Source: Desulfovibrio sp. DV (lineage in GTDB: Bacteria > Desulfobacterota > Desulfovibrionia > Desulfovibrionales > Desulfovibrionaceae). From it: a stretch of 64,000 bases of DNA. Numbering within the stretch: position 1 is the stretch's first letter; each line of letters starts with the position of its first letter. The stretch is taken from the NCBI RefSeq assembly GCF_001936595.1, contig NZ_MLBG01000001.1, positions 1-64,000 of the forward strand, in the 5' to 3' direction. Below are positions 8,388 to 18,502 of this stretch, in pieces. The notes beneath the pieces were generated by a model. That model was not told the DNA's origin. It saw only the letters and a program-made list of their open reading frames with translations, and made no database searches. Made by a program: the position numbers and the translations under genes.

Positions 8388-9751
8388 ATGAGCATAGGCG
8401 CGCAGCAGACCCGCAAGACCATCCTGGTCGTTGACGACGATCCGCACATCCTCGAAGTCCTGGAGGTGCGTCTCGTCTCGGCCGGCTATGACGTGATCAC
8501 GGCCACCGACGGCCTGGAAGCCCTGGACGTGCTGTCGCGAAAGACCGTGCGTCTGGTCATTTCCGACATCCGGATGCCGGCATGGACGGGATGCGGATGC
8601 TTGAGGAGATGGAGAAGCGCAACATCAAGCTTCCCATCATCTTTTTAACCGCCCACGGCAGCATCTCCGGAGCCGTTTTTGCCATCAAGCACGGGGCTGT
8701 GGATTACCTGACCAAGCCTTTTGACGGCCAGGAACTGCTCACACGGGTCACCGAGGTCTTTGCCAAGGCGGCCGGCCTTGACGCCGCCCGGGCCGCGCAA
8801 CTCGGCGAAACCGGGCTGGTCGGCACAAGCCAGGCCATGCGTGATCTGGCTGCCATGATTGAGCGGGTGGCCCCGCGCGACGTCAACGTCCTGGTCCTTG
8901 GCGAATCCGGCACCGGCAAGGAGCTGGTGGCCAACCTGATCCACCGCCGCAGCACCCGCAAAAACGGTCCCCTGGTCACCGTGGACTGCGGTTCGACCCC
9001 GGCCGGCCTGCTCGAATCCGAGCTCTTTGGCCACGTCAAGGGCTCGTTCACCCACGCGGTCAAGGACAAAAAGGGCCTCATCGAACAGGCCAACCTGGGT
9101 ACGCTTTTCCTCGACGAGATAGGCAATATTTCCACGGAAATGCAGATTCGTCTTCTGCGCGTCCTGGAAAACCACAAGATCCGGCGCATCGGCGACGTGC
9201 GCGAAATCCAGGTCGATTGCCGGGTCATTGCCGCCACAAACGCCGACATCTTCGAGCAGGTGGCCGAGGGCATTTTCCGCGAAGACCTGCTGTATCGCCT
9301 CAAGGTTGTGACGATAAACGTGCCGCCCCTGCGCGAGCGCCGCGAGGACATCCCCATCCTGGCCGAGCATTTCACCCGCCAGTTCTGCGCCGCCCAGGGA
9401 ATGCCGCCGGTGACCGTGCCGGTCGAGACCATGGCCTACTTAACCGCCTATCCCTGGCCCGGCAACGTCCGCCAGTTGCGAAACGCCCTGGAGGCCGGGG
9501 TGGTCCTTTGCACCGACAGCGTCCTGGCCCCCCAGGACCTGCAACTCCCCCTGGCCGGCAAGGGTCCGGACCGTTCCCCGGACAACCTGTCCCTGGACCA
9601 GAGTGAAAAGGCCGCCATCGTGCGAGCCCTGGAACAGTCGGGCTGGGTCCAGAAGGAAGCCGCGCCGCTTCTGGGCGTCAGCCGCCGGGCGCTCAATTAC
9701 AAGATCCAGAAATACGGCATCGAAATTCCCAAGCGCCGCCCGAAAAAATAA
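8388..9751 (+). pseudogene. Sigma-54-dependent response regulator (NtrC/GlrR type), frameshifted
   Basis: The first frame (8388-8648) gives a receiver start with ILVVDDDPH and phospho-acceptor Asp60 in ISDIRMP. At 8577-8582 one base is missing (CCGGCATGG where CCGGGCATGG gives PGMDGM), and the rest continues in the -1 frame to 9751. Corrected length is 454 residues: receiver, AAA+ domain (GESGTGKE Walker A, FLDEIG Walker B) and Fis-type HTH (EAAPLLGVSRRALNYKI). The sigma-54 contact loop is GSFTHA (about residues 219-224) instead of GAFTGA. Either a sequencing error or a real mutation leaving a separate AAA-HTH piece from 8582. Confidence 0.82.
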
Positions 9752-10013
9752 GCAGACCGTCACCTTCCGGTCCCGGCCCTGCCTTGGCAAGGGGGGTGGT
9801 TTCTGTCACAAGAAGAGAGTCCCTTCAGGAGGCCTGCCCAAAGGCTGCCGCGGCCGAAGAAAGGGTGTGGGCGTCTCCTGTCCGTTGGAGCGGCTGGTGC
9901 GGGACAAGGCCGGGCGAAGTCCGTTGGCAGCGTTCCTGTGTTCGGTTGTAGCGAGGCCCTGACCGGGCGAAAATGCAGACTTCGGCCCGACGCGGCCAAA
10001 ATCGGGTGGACGC

Positions 10014-10745
10014 ATGGCGCAGCCAGATGGCGCGATTGCACCGAAAGCGGGCCGGGGGCCAAAAGTGGCCAGACAGGTGGTCCTGCCCTTTCGCAAGTCC
10101 CTGGAAATCAGCCTTAAAAGTATTCAGGTCCGGTTTTTCCGGTCTATGATCACCGTGGCCAGTCTGGTGCTGGCCGTGGCCTTTTTGAGTTTCACCCTCA
10201 CCGGTTCCGACGTGGCCGGCGGCCTGCTGCGCTCCGGGGACCCGCAATTGCGTCTGGCCCTGGTCGAGGCCGGCTACGATCTGCCGGCTTTGCCGTCGGC
10301 TGCCGTCTCCGCTGCTGCCGAAGCCGCCCGCCTGCAAACCAGTCCCAAGGAACGCTGGATCGTCATCCTGTCGCTGCTGGTCTGCACCGTCGGCATCGTC
10401 AACGCCCAGCTCATGGCCGTCACCGAGCGGTTTCGCGAAATCGGCACCATGAAGTGCCTGGGGGCGCTTGACCGCTTCATCCTGCGTCTGTTCCTCCTGG
10501 AAGCCGGGATGCAGGGGCTGGTCGGGTCCTTTCTGGGGGCGCTCCTGGGGGCACTGGTCGGGGTGTTGGCCGGACTTTTGCGGTTCGGTTTTGCCGCCGC
10601 AACCCATCTTTCCATGATCGATCTTGGCGCAACCCTGGGCCTGTCCATTGCCGTCGGGGCCGGGTTGAGCCTTCTTGGCGTGGTCTATCCGGCGGCGGTC
10701 GCCGCCAGAATGCGGCCGGTGGAAGCCATGCGGGCCCAGGAATGA
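10014..10745 (+). CDS. Minimal FtsX-type ABC transporter permease
   Basis: 243 residues. One membrane helix at about 44-64, only some 50 periplasmic residues, then three helices. The FtsX motif ERFREIGTMKCLGA (about 138-151) and the end motif YPAAVAARMRPVEAMRAQE are clear. It lacks the large periplasmic domain of MacB/LolC-type permeases and seems to be a stripped-down partner for the very large permease two genes downstream. Same direction as the ATPase, 34 bases ahead. The ATG at 10014 has no clear ribosome site; internal GTG codons are alternatives. The 262 bases before it hold nothing I recognise. Confidence 0.8.
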   Translation: MAQPDGAIAPKAGRGPKVARQVVLPFRKSLEISLKSIQVRFFRSMITVASLVLAVAFLSFTLTGSDVAGGLLRSGDPQLRLALVEAGYDLPALPSAAVSAAAEAARLQTSPKERWIVILSLLVCTVGIVNAQLMAVTERFREIGTMKCLGALDRFILRLFLLEAGMQGLVGSFLGALLGALVGVLAGLLRFGFAAATHLSMIDLGATLGLSIAVGAGLSLLGVVYPAAVAARMRPVEAMRAQE

Positions 10746-10779
10746 CCCGCCGGGCGGGCTAAGGAAGAAGCGGGGGACT

Positions 10780-11520
10780 ATGGCCGAGGCGCACAATATC
10801 GTCCGGGTGGCCGGCGTGGCCAGGACGTTTACCATGGGCACGCAAGTGGTCCAGGCCCTTCGCGGCGTGGACCTGACCATCAAGGCCGGGGAATATCTCT
10901 CCATCATGGGGCCGTCGGGGTCGGGCAAGTCCACGCTTTTCAACATGATCGGCGGCCTGGACAAGCCCTCCACCGGCAAGGTCTTCATCGACGAGGTGGA
11001 CATTGCCCAGCTCGACGCCTACGAGCTGGCCTGGCTGCGAAACCGCAAGATCGGCTATATTTTTCAGACATTTAATCTCATCCAGGTGATGACCGCCCTG
11101 GAAAACGTTACCTTGCCCATGACCTTTGCCGGCGCTTCCCAGGACGAGGCCACGGAAAAGGGCCTGGAACTGCTTGGCCTGGTCGGGCTACGCGAACGCC
11201 ACGCCCACCGGCCCCAGGAGCTTTCCGGCGGCCAGCAGCAGCGGGTGGCCATTGCCCGGTCCCTGGCCAATACTCCGGCCATCATCCTGGCCGACGAACC
11301 CACCGGCAACCTGGACCTGACCACCGGCGAAGAGATCATCACACTTTTAAAGCGCTTAAGCTCCGATCGCGGCGTCACCGTCATCTCCGCCACCCACGAT
11401 TATAAAATGCTCAACGTTTCCGACCGGGTGGTCTGGATTCGCGACGGCCGCATCGACAAGATCGAGGAACGCGACCAGCTCAATATTACGGTCGGCGGCA
11501 TCGGAACCAGGGAGGCCTGA
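10780..11520 (+). CDS. ABC transporter ATP-binding protein (MacB/LolD type)
   Basis: 246 residues. Walker [11 protein letters not shown]-loop IFQTFNLI, signature [13 protein letters not shown], Walker [14 protein letters not shown]-loop SATHDYKM. The family is the one that couples to FtsX-like permeases and drives mechanotransmission rather than classical import. It lies between the small permease (34 bases) and the giant permease (6 bases), so one heteromeric transporter is likely. The ATG at 10780 follows AAGGAAG. Confidence 0.93.
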   Translation: MAEAHNIVRVAGVARTFTMGTQVVQALRGVDLTIKAGEYLSIMGPSGSGKSTLFNMIGGLDKPSTGKVFIDEVDIAQLDAYELAWLRNRKIGYIFQTFNLIQVMTALENVTLPMTFAGASQDEATEKGLELLGLVGLRERHAHRPQELSGGQQQRVAIARSLANTPAIILADEPTGNLDLTTGEEIITLLKRLSSDRGVTVISATHDYKMLNVSDRVVWIRDGRIDKIEERDQLNITVGGIGTREA

Positions 11521-11526
11521 GCCCGG

Positions 11527-14500
11527 ATGTCCTGCCAGCCCCTCCCATCTCTCCCGGGCCGGACCCTGCCCGGCCGTGCCTGTCTCGTCCTTCTGGCCAT
11601 CCTGTGGCTGGTCCTGCTCACGGCCGGCCCGGCCGCGGCCAAGCGGGCCAAGAAAGCCGAGGCCGCATCCTCCCAGGGCGTGGCCCTGGCCGAGGCCTGG
11701 CTGGCCGCGGCCGACGCCGACATCGACCGGGCCGTCATCGACGCCCTGGCCAGTCTTGGCGACCGTTCCCCGGGAACCCCGGGCAGCCGGGTGGCGGCCG
11801 ATGCCCTGGAAGCCTTTTTCAAAAGCCTTGGCGTTGGCGAAGTGGGGCGGCTGTCCTACCGCGCCCCGGCCATGGTCCACGGCCGGGCCACCTTGTCCGT
11901 GCCCGGCGGCAGACAGGCGGCCCTGACCCCCCTGGCGCTCAATGCTTTCACGCCGGGCTCGGTCCCCCCGGCCGGGCTTGCCGGCCCGGTGGTCTATGCC
12001 GGCCAGGGCGACTACCGTGATTTTGAGGGGAGTGCCGTCAAGGGTGCCATTGTGCTCATGGACCTCAAAAGCGGGCGCAATTGGCAGGCGGCCGCCCAGC
12101 TCGGGGCCAGGGCCCTGGTCTATGTGGACGACAGCCCGGCCGGGCAGCCGGCCGACAACGGCGTCTTTCGCGACAAGTTCGAACTGACTCCGATCCGGTT
12201 CCCTCGCTTTCGCATCACCGCCGGGGACGCGGCAGCGCTTTTGGGCGACTACCAAACCCTTCGCGGCAACGCCGACGGCCCGACCGCCACCGTGGCGGCC
12301 ACGGCCGCCTGGGAACCGGTGGTGGCGCAAAACGTCCATATCCTCATCCCTGGCGCCGATCCGGCCCTGGCCGGCCAGCTTGCCGTGGTGGACGCCGCCT
12401 ACGATGCCGCGGCCTATGCCCCGGGGCAGGCTCCGGGAGCCGACGAGGCCGCCTCGGTGGCCACGCTCGTGCGTCTGGCCCGGCAGTTGGCCGAAAATCC
12501 GCCGGCCCGGCCGACGCTGCTGGTGGCTACCTCCGGGCGCGGCCAGTCCCTGGCCGGACTGCGGGAATTTTTCGCCGCCCTTCGCGGCAAGGGCAAAGAT
12601 CTGCGCGGCCAGTCCCGGGAAATCAAAGAAAGCGTGCGCCAGACCGATGCCGTGCTGGCTTCCCTGGAGGTTCTGGCCGCCGGCGGCGACGGGACTGTGG
12701 CCCTGCTTGGCCAGGCCTCGTTGCGCGAGACGTTGCTTGAAAGCCTCAAAGACGAAGTGGACAGCGTCACCACGCGCCTTATGCACCTGCGCCTGGCCGG
12801 CCAGGGCCGCGACGAAGCGGCCATCGCCGCCCTGGCCGCCCGCCGGGCCGATCTGCGCCGGCTCATGTGGCGCGAGGATTTCGGTGCGCTTCCCCCGGCC
12901 GAGGTCCAGGCCCTCCTCGAACTCCTCCCGGCGACCAAGGCCCGTCTGCTGCGCGCCCGGTCCGGAGCCCAGGCCGAAGCCGACTGCGTGGAAAGCGCCC
13001 GGGAGCTGCGAAAGCTCGTGGGCGACCGCGATATTGTGGCCCAGGCCTCGCTCCACCTGTCCAGCCACGGCGACGGGGTGGGGAGCTTTTGCAAAGGCTT
13101 TGCCTTTGAGGTCAAGCCCGACGTCAATCCCGGTCAGGCCTACGGCCGCATCAACCGATCCCTTGCCGCCGCAGCCGAAGCCGCAGCCAGGGAAGCGGGG
13201 CTGCCGGCCGGCTATTACCGCGACGGGATGCGCGACGACCGCCAGCACCCCTGGCAGGGGCTTTTACCCGACCGGCCGGCCCTGGGCGGCGAATTCGGCA
13301 ATATCGCCGGCGTCCTCGGCTTCACCCTGGCCACGGTCAACGACGCCCGGCTGGCCTGGGGCACTCCGGGCGACACCCCCGGGCTGGTGGATTTTGACTC
13401 CCTGGCCCGCCAGAGCCGTTTCGTGACGACGGTGCTGACGGCCATGACCCGGGCGGATTTCGAGGTGGGCGAGAAGCGGCCGCGAAACGTCTTTTCAAGC
13501 CTCACCGGCCGCGTCAACTTCATCCGCCAGGGGGAGCTCTTCCCTGACCGGGCGGCTCCCGACACCGTGGTGTGCGTCTACCAGGGCAAGACCCGATTTT
13601 ACGCCATAACCGACGCCCGGGGCCAGTTTCGGGTGGGTGGGCTGGCCAACAAGAAGTACGTGCTGGACAAAGCCGTCATCGAAGGTTTCCGGTTTGATCC
13701 CGACACCGGCTCGGCTGTCTGGGCCATCGACAAGAAGCAGACCGGCAAGGATGCGTATCGGATCAAGATGAACCGAAACGCCATGGAAACCGACCTGATC
13801 ATGTTCGGTTGCGACCAGACCACGCTCTTTTCCGCCTTTGACCCGCGCTCGTTTCGCTATTTCACCCGCATCGAACTCCTCGATGCCCGGCGCGAGGCTC
13901 CCCCCATGCGTTCCTGGTTCAGCCGTCTGGACACGCTTGATTCCACCCTGCTCTCCATTTTTCTCGAACCGGGAACACCGTTTAAGTGCATCCTGTCCGA
14001 CACGGTCCTGGCCCGGAAACTCCTGCTCTTAAACGCCGATGCCGAGCATCCGACGGGAGTGGGCTATCCTGTCGATGCCTACCCTGTGCTGCCGACCACG
14101 GAACTGCTCGGCGCACGCGACATGTGGGCCCTGGTCGGACCGCGCATTGCCAACCTCGAAGCCCACGGCATCGTCAGCGAGCGCATCCGCGACCTGACCG
14201 ACCAGGGGCGCTCGTTGTATGCCCAGGCCTGGGCTGCCGGCGAGGCCAGACACTACGAGGCCATGGTGACGGCGGCCCGGGCCAGTTGGGCCTTGGCCGT
14301 TCGGGTTTACAACGACGTGGAAAAGACCCAGCGCGACGTGCTTCTCGGCGTCCTTTTTTACATCGCGCTCTTTATCCCCTTTGCCTACTGCGTGGAGCGG
14401 GTGGTCTTTAACTACGCCGACATCCACAAGCGCATCGCCGCCTTCCTGGGGACGCTCACCGCCGTCATTGCCGTTGTCTACGCCGTCCACCCGGCCTTTA

Positions 14501-16518
14501 AGCTCACCTACTCGCCGCTGGTGGTCATCATCGCCTTTTTCATCCTGGGCCTGTCGGTCATGGTGGCGGCCATTATCTTCATGCGCTTTGAACGCGAAAT
14601 GACGGCGCTGCAGCGCCGGGCCTCCCACGTCAAATCCACTGAAATAGGCGGGATGCGCGCCTTTGCCGCGGCCTTCGTCATTGGCGTGAGCAACCTACGG
14701 CGTCGCAAGATCCGCACGGCCCTGACCTGCCTGACGCTTGTCATCCTGACCTTTACCATCATGAGCTTTACGAGCATCAAATCCACCCGGGACGAGAGTG
14801 CGATCCAGATAGCGGATACGGCACCCTACCGGGGGGTGTTGCTCAAAAATATCGGCTGGCATTCCCTGCCGCCCGAATCCCTGGCTGTGGTGGCCGACGC
14901 CTACGGCGCGGCCGACGTGGTGGCCCCCCTGGCCTGGCTTGAACTGCCGGAAAAAACCGTGGCTCCGGTCACCAGCCTCCGGGCCAGCGGGCGCAGCGAG
15001 GTCGTCCAGGGCATCATGGGCCTGTCGGCCAACGAGGCCCATCTGGGGCGCATGGCCGGGCTCCTCGCCGCCGGCAGCTGGTTTGCTCCCGGCGACGGCG
15101 CGGCCATCATTCTGCCCGTGCCCATGGCCGAGCGCCTGGGCGTTGCCCCGGGCGATCGGGTGACGCTTTTTGGCCGGACGTTCACAGTCAGCGGCCTTTT
15201 CCGCAAAAACGCCCTGGAAGAGCGGCCGGATCTTGATGGCGAGCCGCTCATGCCGGTGGTTTTCCCGTCCGAGGTGTCCAAAGAGGTCAGCGAAGTCGAG
15301 AAGGAGGCGGCCGAGTCGGGCGAGGACGTCAAGAGCCTGCAAAGCCGCTACCAGCACATCGACGACGATCTGGTCGTGATTTTGCCCTATGAGACGCTGA
15401 TCGGCCTTGGCGGGCAGCTCAAATCCGTGGTGGTGGCTCCGTCGGCCGCCGGACCGGAGGGCGGCGAGGTGGCGGCCAAAACCGATGCGACCCTGGCCGG
15501 ACGGCTGGCCGACCGGTTTGGCATGGCGGTTTTTTCCGGCCAGGCCGACGGCGTGTTCCTCTACCATGCCGGCGATGCCCTGGGCTATGCCGGCGTGCCC
15601 AACATCCTTATTCCCCTGGTTATTTCCATGCTGATTGTGCTCAATACCATGATCGGCGCGGTTTATGAGCGTAAGCGGGAAATCGGCGTGTACACGGCCG
15701 TGGGGCTGGCCCCGTCCCATGTCTCGTTCCTGTTTATCGCCGAGGCCCTGGCCTTTGCCGTCATCAGCGTGGTCCTTGGCTATCTGCTGGCCCAGACCGC
15801 GGCCGGCCTGCTGTCGGGCACCTCCCTGTGGGCCGGCATGACCGCCAACTATTCCTCCACGGCCGGCGTGGCCGCCATGCTGCTGGTCATTGCCGTGGTG
15901 CTGCTCTCGGTCATCTATCCGTCCAGGGTGGCCGGCCAGATCGCCATCCCCGACGTCAACCGTTCCTGGACCCTGCCCGAGGCCGTGGGCGGCGTCATCG
16001 CCACCCGGCTGCCGTTTCTGGTCAAGGTGCGCGAGCAGGAATGCGCCGGCGGGTTTCTTTTTGACTATTACCAGTCCCACCAGGACGTGTCCCATGGCCT
16101 TTTTGCCACTGCCGACGTGGACTACGCCTTTGAATGTCCCTGGGATCTGCCCGGTTCGCCGCCGCATCCCAAGGAGCTGCATCCGGAATTCTGCGATTTG
16201 CGGGCCTGTATGCGCCTGACCGGCACGGTCTGGCTGGCTCCCTTTGATTTCGGCATCAAACAGTCCATGTCCATTGTGTTTACGCCGGCCAAGGATACCC
16301 CGGGCTATATGGAAATCGACGTGGAACTGACGCGCGTGGCCGGTGAAGCCGGCATGTGGAAGCGGCTTAACAAGGGCTTTTTAAACGATCTGCGCAAACA
16401 GCTGCTCGTGTGGCGCTCCCTGGAGGAATCCACCCGGACCTCCTATGAGGACAAGGTCATCGGCGGCTACAATGCCCGGCTTCGCAGCGACGAGCCGGCC
16501 GGGGAGGGGACCGCATGA
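11527..16518 (+). CDS. Giant FtsX-type permease with degenerate M28-like peptidase ectodomain
   Basis: 1663 residues. Signal peptide to about 38; PA-like segment about 165-205 (GAIVLMDLKSGRNW); M28-like fold about 270-640; CarboxypepD_reg-like beta domain about 677-720 (ITDARGQFRVGGLANKKY); three hydrophobic helices about 938-1023; FtsX helix about 1060-1086; periplasmic domain to about 1355; three FtsX helices about 1357-1470 with YERKREIGVYTAVGLAP; and a unique cytosolic tail of about 170 residues. M28 landmarks survive as PGADEAAS (about 303) and WGTPGDTPGLVDFDSL, but the Glu-Glu and the zinc His (HT to GT) are gone, so catalysis is unlikely. The stop overlaps the next gene by four bases. 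Function unknown. Confidence 0.82.
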   Translation: MSCQPLPSLPGRTLPGRACLVLLAILWLVLLTAGPAAAKRAKKAEAASSQGVALAEAWLAAADADIDRAVIDALASLGDRSPGTPGSRVAADALEAFFKSLGVGEVGRLSYRAPAMVHGRATLSVPGGRQAALTPLALNAFTPGSVPPAGLAGPVVYAGQGDYRDFEGSAVKGAIVLMDLKSGRNWQAAAQLGARALVYVDDSPAGQPADNGVFRDKFELTPIRFPRFRITAGDAAALLGDYQTLRGNADGPTATVAATAAWEPVVAQNVHILIPGADPALAGQLAVVDAAYDAAAYAPGQAPGADEAASVATLVRLARQLAENPPARPTLLVATSGRGQSLAGLREFFAALRGKGKDLRGQSREIKESVRQTDAVLASLEVLAAGGDGTVALLGQASLRETLLESLKDEVDSVTTRLMHLRLAGQGRDEAAIAALAARRADLRRLMWREDFGALPPAEVQALLELLPATKARLLRARSGAQAEADCVESARELRKLVGDRDIVAQASLHLSSHGDGVGSFCKGFAFEVKPDVNPGQAYGRINRSLAAAAEAAAREAGLPAGYYRDGMRDDRQHPWQGLLPDRPALGGEFGNIAGVLGFTLATVNDARLAWGTPGDTPGLVDFDSLARQSRFVTTVLTAMTRADFEVGEKRPRNVFSSLTGRVNFIRQGELFPDRAAPDTVVCVYQGKTRFYAITDARGQFRVGGLANKKYVLDKAVIEGFRFDPDTGSAVWAIDKKQTGKDAYRIKMNRNAMETDLIMFGCDQTTLFSAFDPRSFRYFTRIELLDARREAPPMRSWFSRLDTLDSTLLSIFLEPGTPFKCILSDTVLARKLLLLNADAEHPTGVGYPVDAYPVLPTTELLGARDMWALVGPRIANLEAHGIVSERIRDLTDQGRSLYAQAWAAGEARHYEAMVTAARASWALAVRVYNDVEKTQRDVLLGVLFYIALFIPFAYCVERVVFNYADIHKRIAAFLGTLTAVIAVVYAVHPAFKLTYSPLVVIIAFFILGLSVMVAAIIFMRFEREMTALQRRASHVKSTEIGGMRAFAAAFVIGVSNLRRRKIRTALTCLTLVILTFTIMSFTSIKSTRDESAIQIADTAPYRGVLLKNIGWHSLPPESLAVVADAYGAADVVAPLAWLELPEKTVAPVTSLRASGRSEVVQGIMGLSANEAHLGRMAGLLAAGSWFAPGDGAAIILPVPMAERLGVAPGDRVTLFGRTFTVSGLFRKNALEERPDLDGEPLMPVVFPSEVSKEVSEVEKEAAESGEDVKSLQSRYQHIDDDLVVILPYETLIGLGGQLKSVVVAPSAAGPEGGEVAAKTDATLAGRLADRFGMAVFSGQADGVFLYHAGDALGYAGVPNILIPLVISMLIVLNTMIGAVYERKREIGVYTAVGLAPSHVSFLFIAEALAFAVISVVLGYLLAQTAAGLLSGTSLWAGMTANYSSTAGVAAMLLVIAVVLLSVIYPSRVAGQIAIPDVNRSWTLPEAVGGVIATRLPFLVKVREQECAGGFLFDYYQSHQDVSHGLFATADVDYAFECPWDLPGSPPHPKELHPEFCDLRACMRLTGTVWLAPFDFGIKQSMSIVFTPAKDTPGYMEIDVELTRVAGEAGMWKRLNKGFLNDLRKQLLVWRSLEESTRTSYEDKVIGGYNARLRSDEPAGEGTA

Positions 16519-18493
16519 CGTCCGGGACCATTCGTTTCCGGGCCGTGGCCCTGGGGTTGGTCCTTGGGCTTGGCGTGTGCGCCGTGACCCCTTTAAACAA
16601 TCTCTATCTGGGCGCGACACCCCTTGGCGGCGGCCATTTTCCCCTGGCCCCGTTTTTCCTGCTGGCCTGGCTCACGGTGCTGGCTGCCGGGCTTGGCCGA
16701 CTCTTTCGCGGCCGCTCCGTGCTCACCGGCACAGACCTGCTCGTGTGCTGGATGCTCATGGTCGTGGTTTCCGGCGTGGCCCACACCGGCCTTGCCCGCA
16801 CGTTTTTTATCAGCCTGACCGCACCGCTGCATTTCGCGAGCGAGGGCAACCAGTGGAATGCGGTGTTCGGGCCGCTTTTGCCGTCGGGCTGGTATCCGGC
16901 CGATCCCGAGGCCGTGGAGACGCTTTATAACGGCTTGGCCGGCGGCTACACCATGCCCTGGGACCGCGTGCTGGCCGCCATCCCCTGGGGGGCCTGGGTC
17001 GGGCCGCTTGCCACCTGGGCCGTCTTTATCGGCCTGTGCTATTTCGTGCTCCTGTGCCTGACCAATCTCTTTTCCCGGCAGTGGGTGTCCAACGAGCGCA
17101 TGAATTTCCCGCTGCTGCGCCTGCCGGAAATGCTCACCGGCGCAGTGGATACCGGCGGGCTGTCGGGCTTTTTCACCGACCGATTTTTGCTGTGCGGCCT
17201 TTTTTCAGCCTGCTCCTGCATACCATAAACGGCATCGCCTTTTACGATCCGTCCGTGCCCCAGATTCCGACGCTGATCCTGGCCGGGCCGTATTTTCCCA
17301 AAACCGGGCTTTTTTCGGGCTTTACCAAGCTCAAGATCTATTTCTACCCGGCCTTCATCGGCTTTGCCTACCTGACGTCCCGCCAGATCTCCTTGAGCTT
17401 CTGGCTCTTTTTTCTCCTGGGCGGCTTTGTCTACGGCGTCTTTGACATCATCGGCCAGCATATCCCGGCCTCGGCCCTTGGCGTCACCTTCGGCCCGACC
17501 CTGACCTCCCCCGAGGAAACACAGATGATCGGGGCCTATGGCGTCTTTTTCCTGTTTCTCCTGTGGCTGGCCCGCCATCATCTCTACGAGACAGCCAAGG
17601 ACGCCGTGCGCTTTCGCTTTCGCGGCCCGGATGAGGCCGAGTGGGTGGGCGCGCCGGCCTCGCTGTGGGGGCTGGTCCTTGGCGGCGGGGCTCTTGTGGC
17701 CTGGAGCGTGTCCTTTGGGATGCCCCTTGGCCAGGCCGTGCTGCTCCTTGGCGCGTTTTTCATGGTCATGCTGGTGGCCAGCCGCATCATCTGCCAGGGC
17801 GGCATCGCCTATTTCACCCTGACCGCCGCGCCGACCGACGGCCTGCTGGCCTTTTTCGGCACCGGCATCTTCAGCCGCCTGGGCCTTCTCATGGCCGCCG
17901 TCATGCAGAAAATGCTCTTTGTCGATCTGCGCGAATCGCTTTTGCCGTCCCTTTTCCACGCGGCCAAGGTGGGCGAGAAAAAAAGCCCCAAGAAGCTCTA
18001 TCTGGCCGCCATTGTCCTGGCCATTGCCGCAGCCGTGGCCGTGTCCTTCCTGGCCATGCTGGCCGTTTGCCACAAGTACGGGCTGCGCGATTTGCAGGTG
18101 GACTGGGAAACGCAGACCGTCAGCACGGTCTATGAAAACGTCCAGCGCCTGATCGAAGCCCCGGCCGGCTCCAACCACGCCGTCATCGGCTTCACCCTGG
18201 CCGGGGCGGTGGTGATGTTCGCCCTGGTCGTGGCCTACCAGCATTTCTACTGGTGGCCCATCCATCCCCTGGGCTTTCTCACCATGTACAGCTCATCCAT
18301 GCGCATCCTGTGGTTCTCGTTCTTTCTTGGCTGGCTGTGCAACCATCTGACGCTTCGCTATGGCGGCATCGTCCTTTTGAAACGGGTGCGATTGCTGTTT
18401 ATCGGCCTGATCCTGGGCGACTTTCTCATGGGCGGCGTATTTGCGCTGATCGGACTGTGGACCGGGCAGAGCTATCTCGTGCTGCCGAATTAG
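16515..18493 (+). pseudogene. DUF6785/DUF6784-type polytopic membrane protein, frameshifted
   Basis: The frame from 16515 runs to 17228 and then the -1 frame carries on to 18493. The join is the run of six T at 17200-17205; seven T would read GLFFSLLLHTINGIAFYDP without break. Corrected length is about 659 residues with a dozen or more membrane helices. SRQWVSNERMNFPLLRLPEML near residue 190 is typical of the family, which I recognise from planctomycete and other genomes as resembling OPT transporters. No function known. It starts inside the giant permease stop (ATGA overlap) and is 9 bases before a second large membrane protein. Translational slippage on the T run is possible. Confidence 0.75.
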
Positions 18494-18502
18494 GACGACC
18501 CG

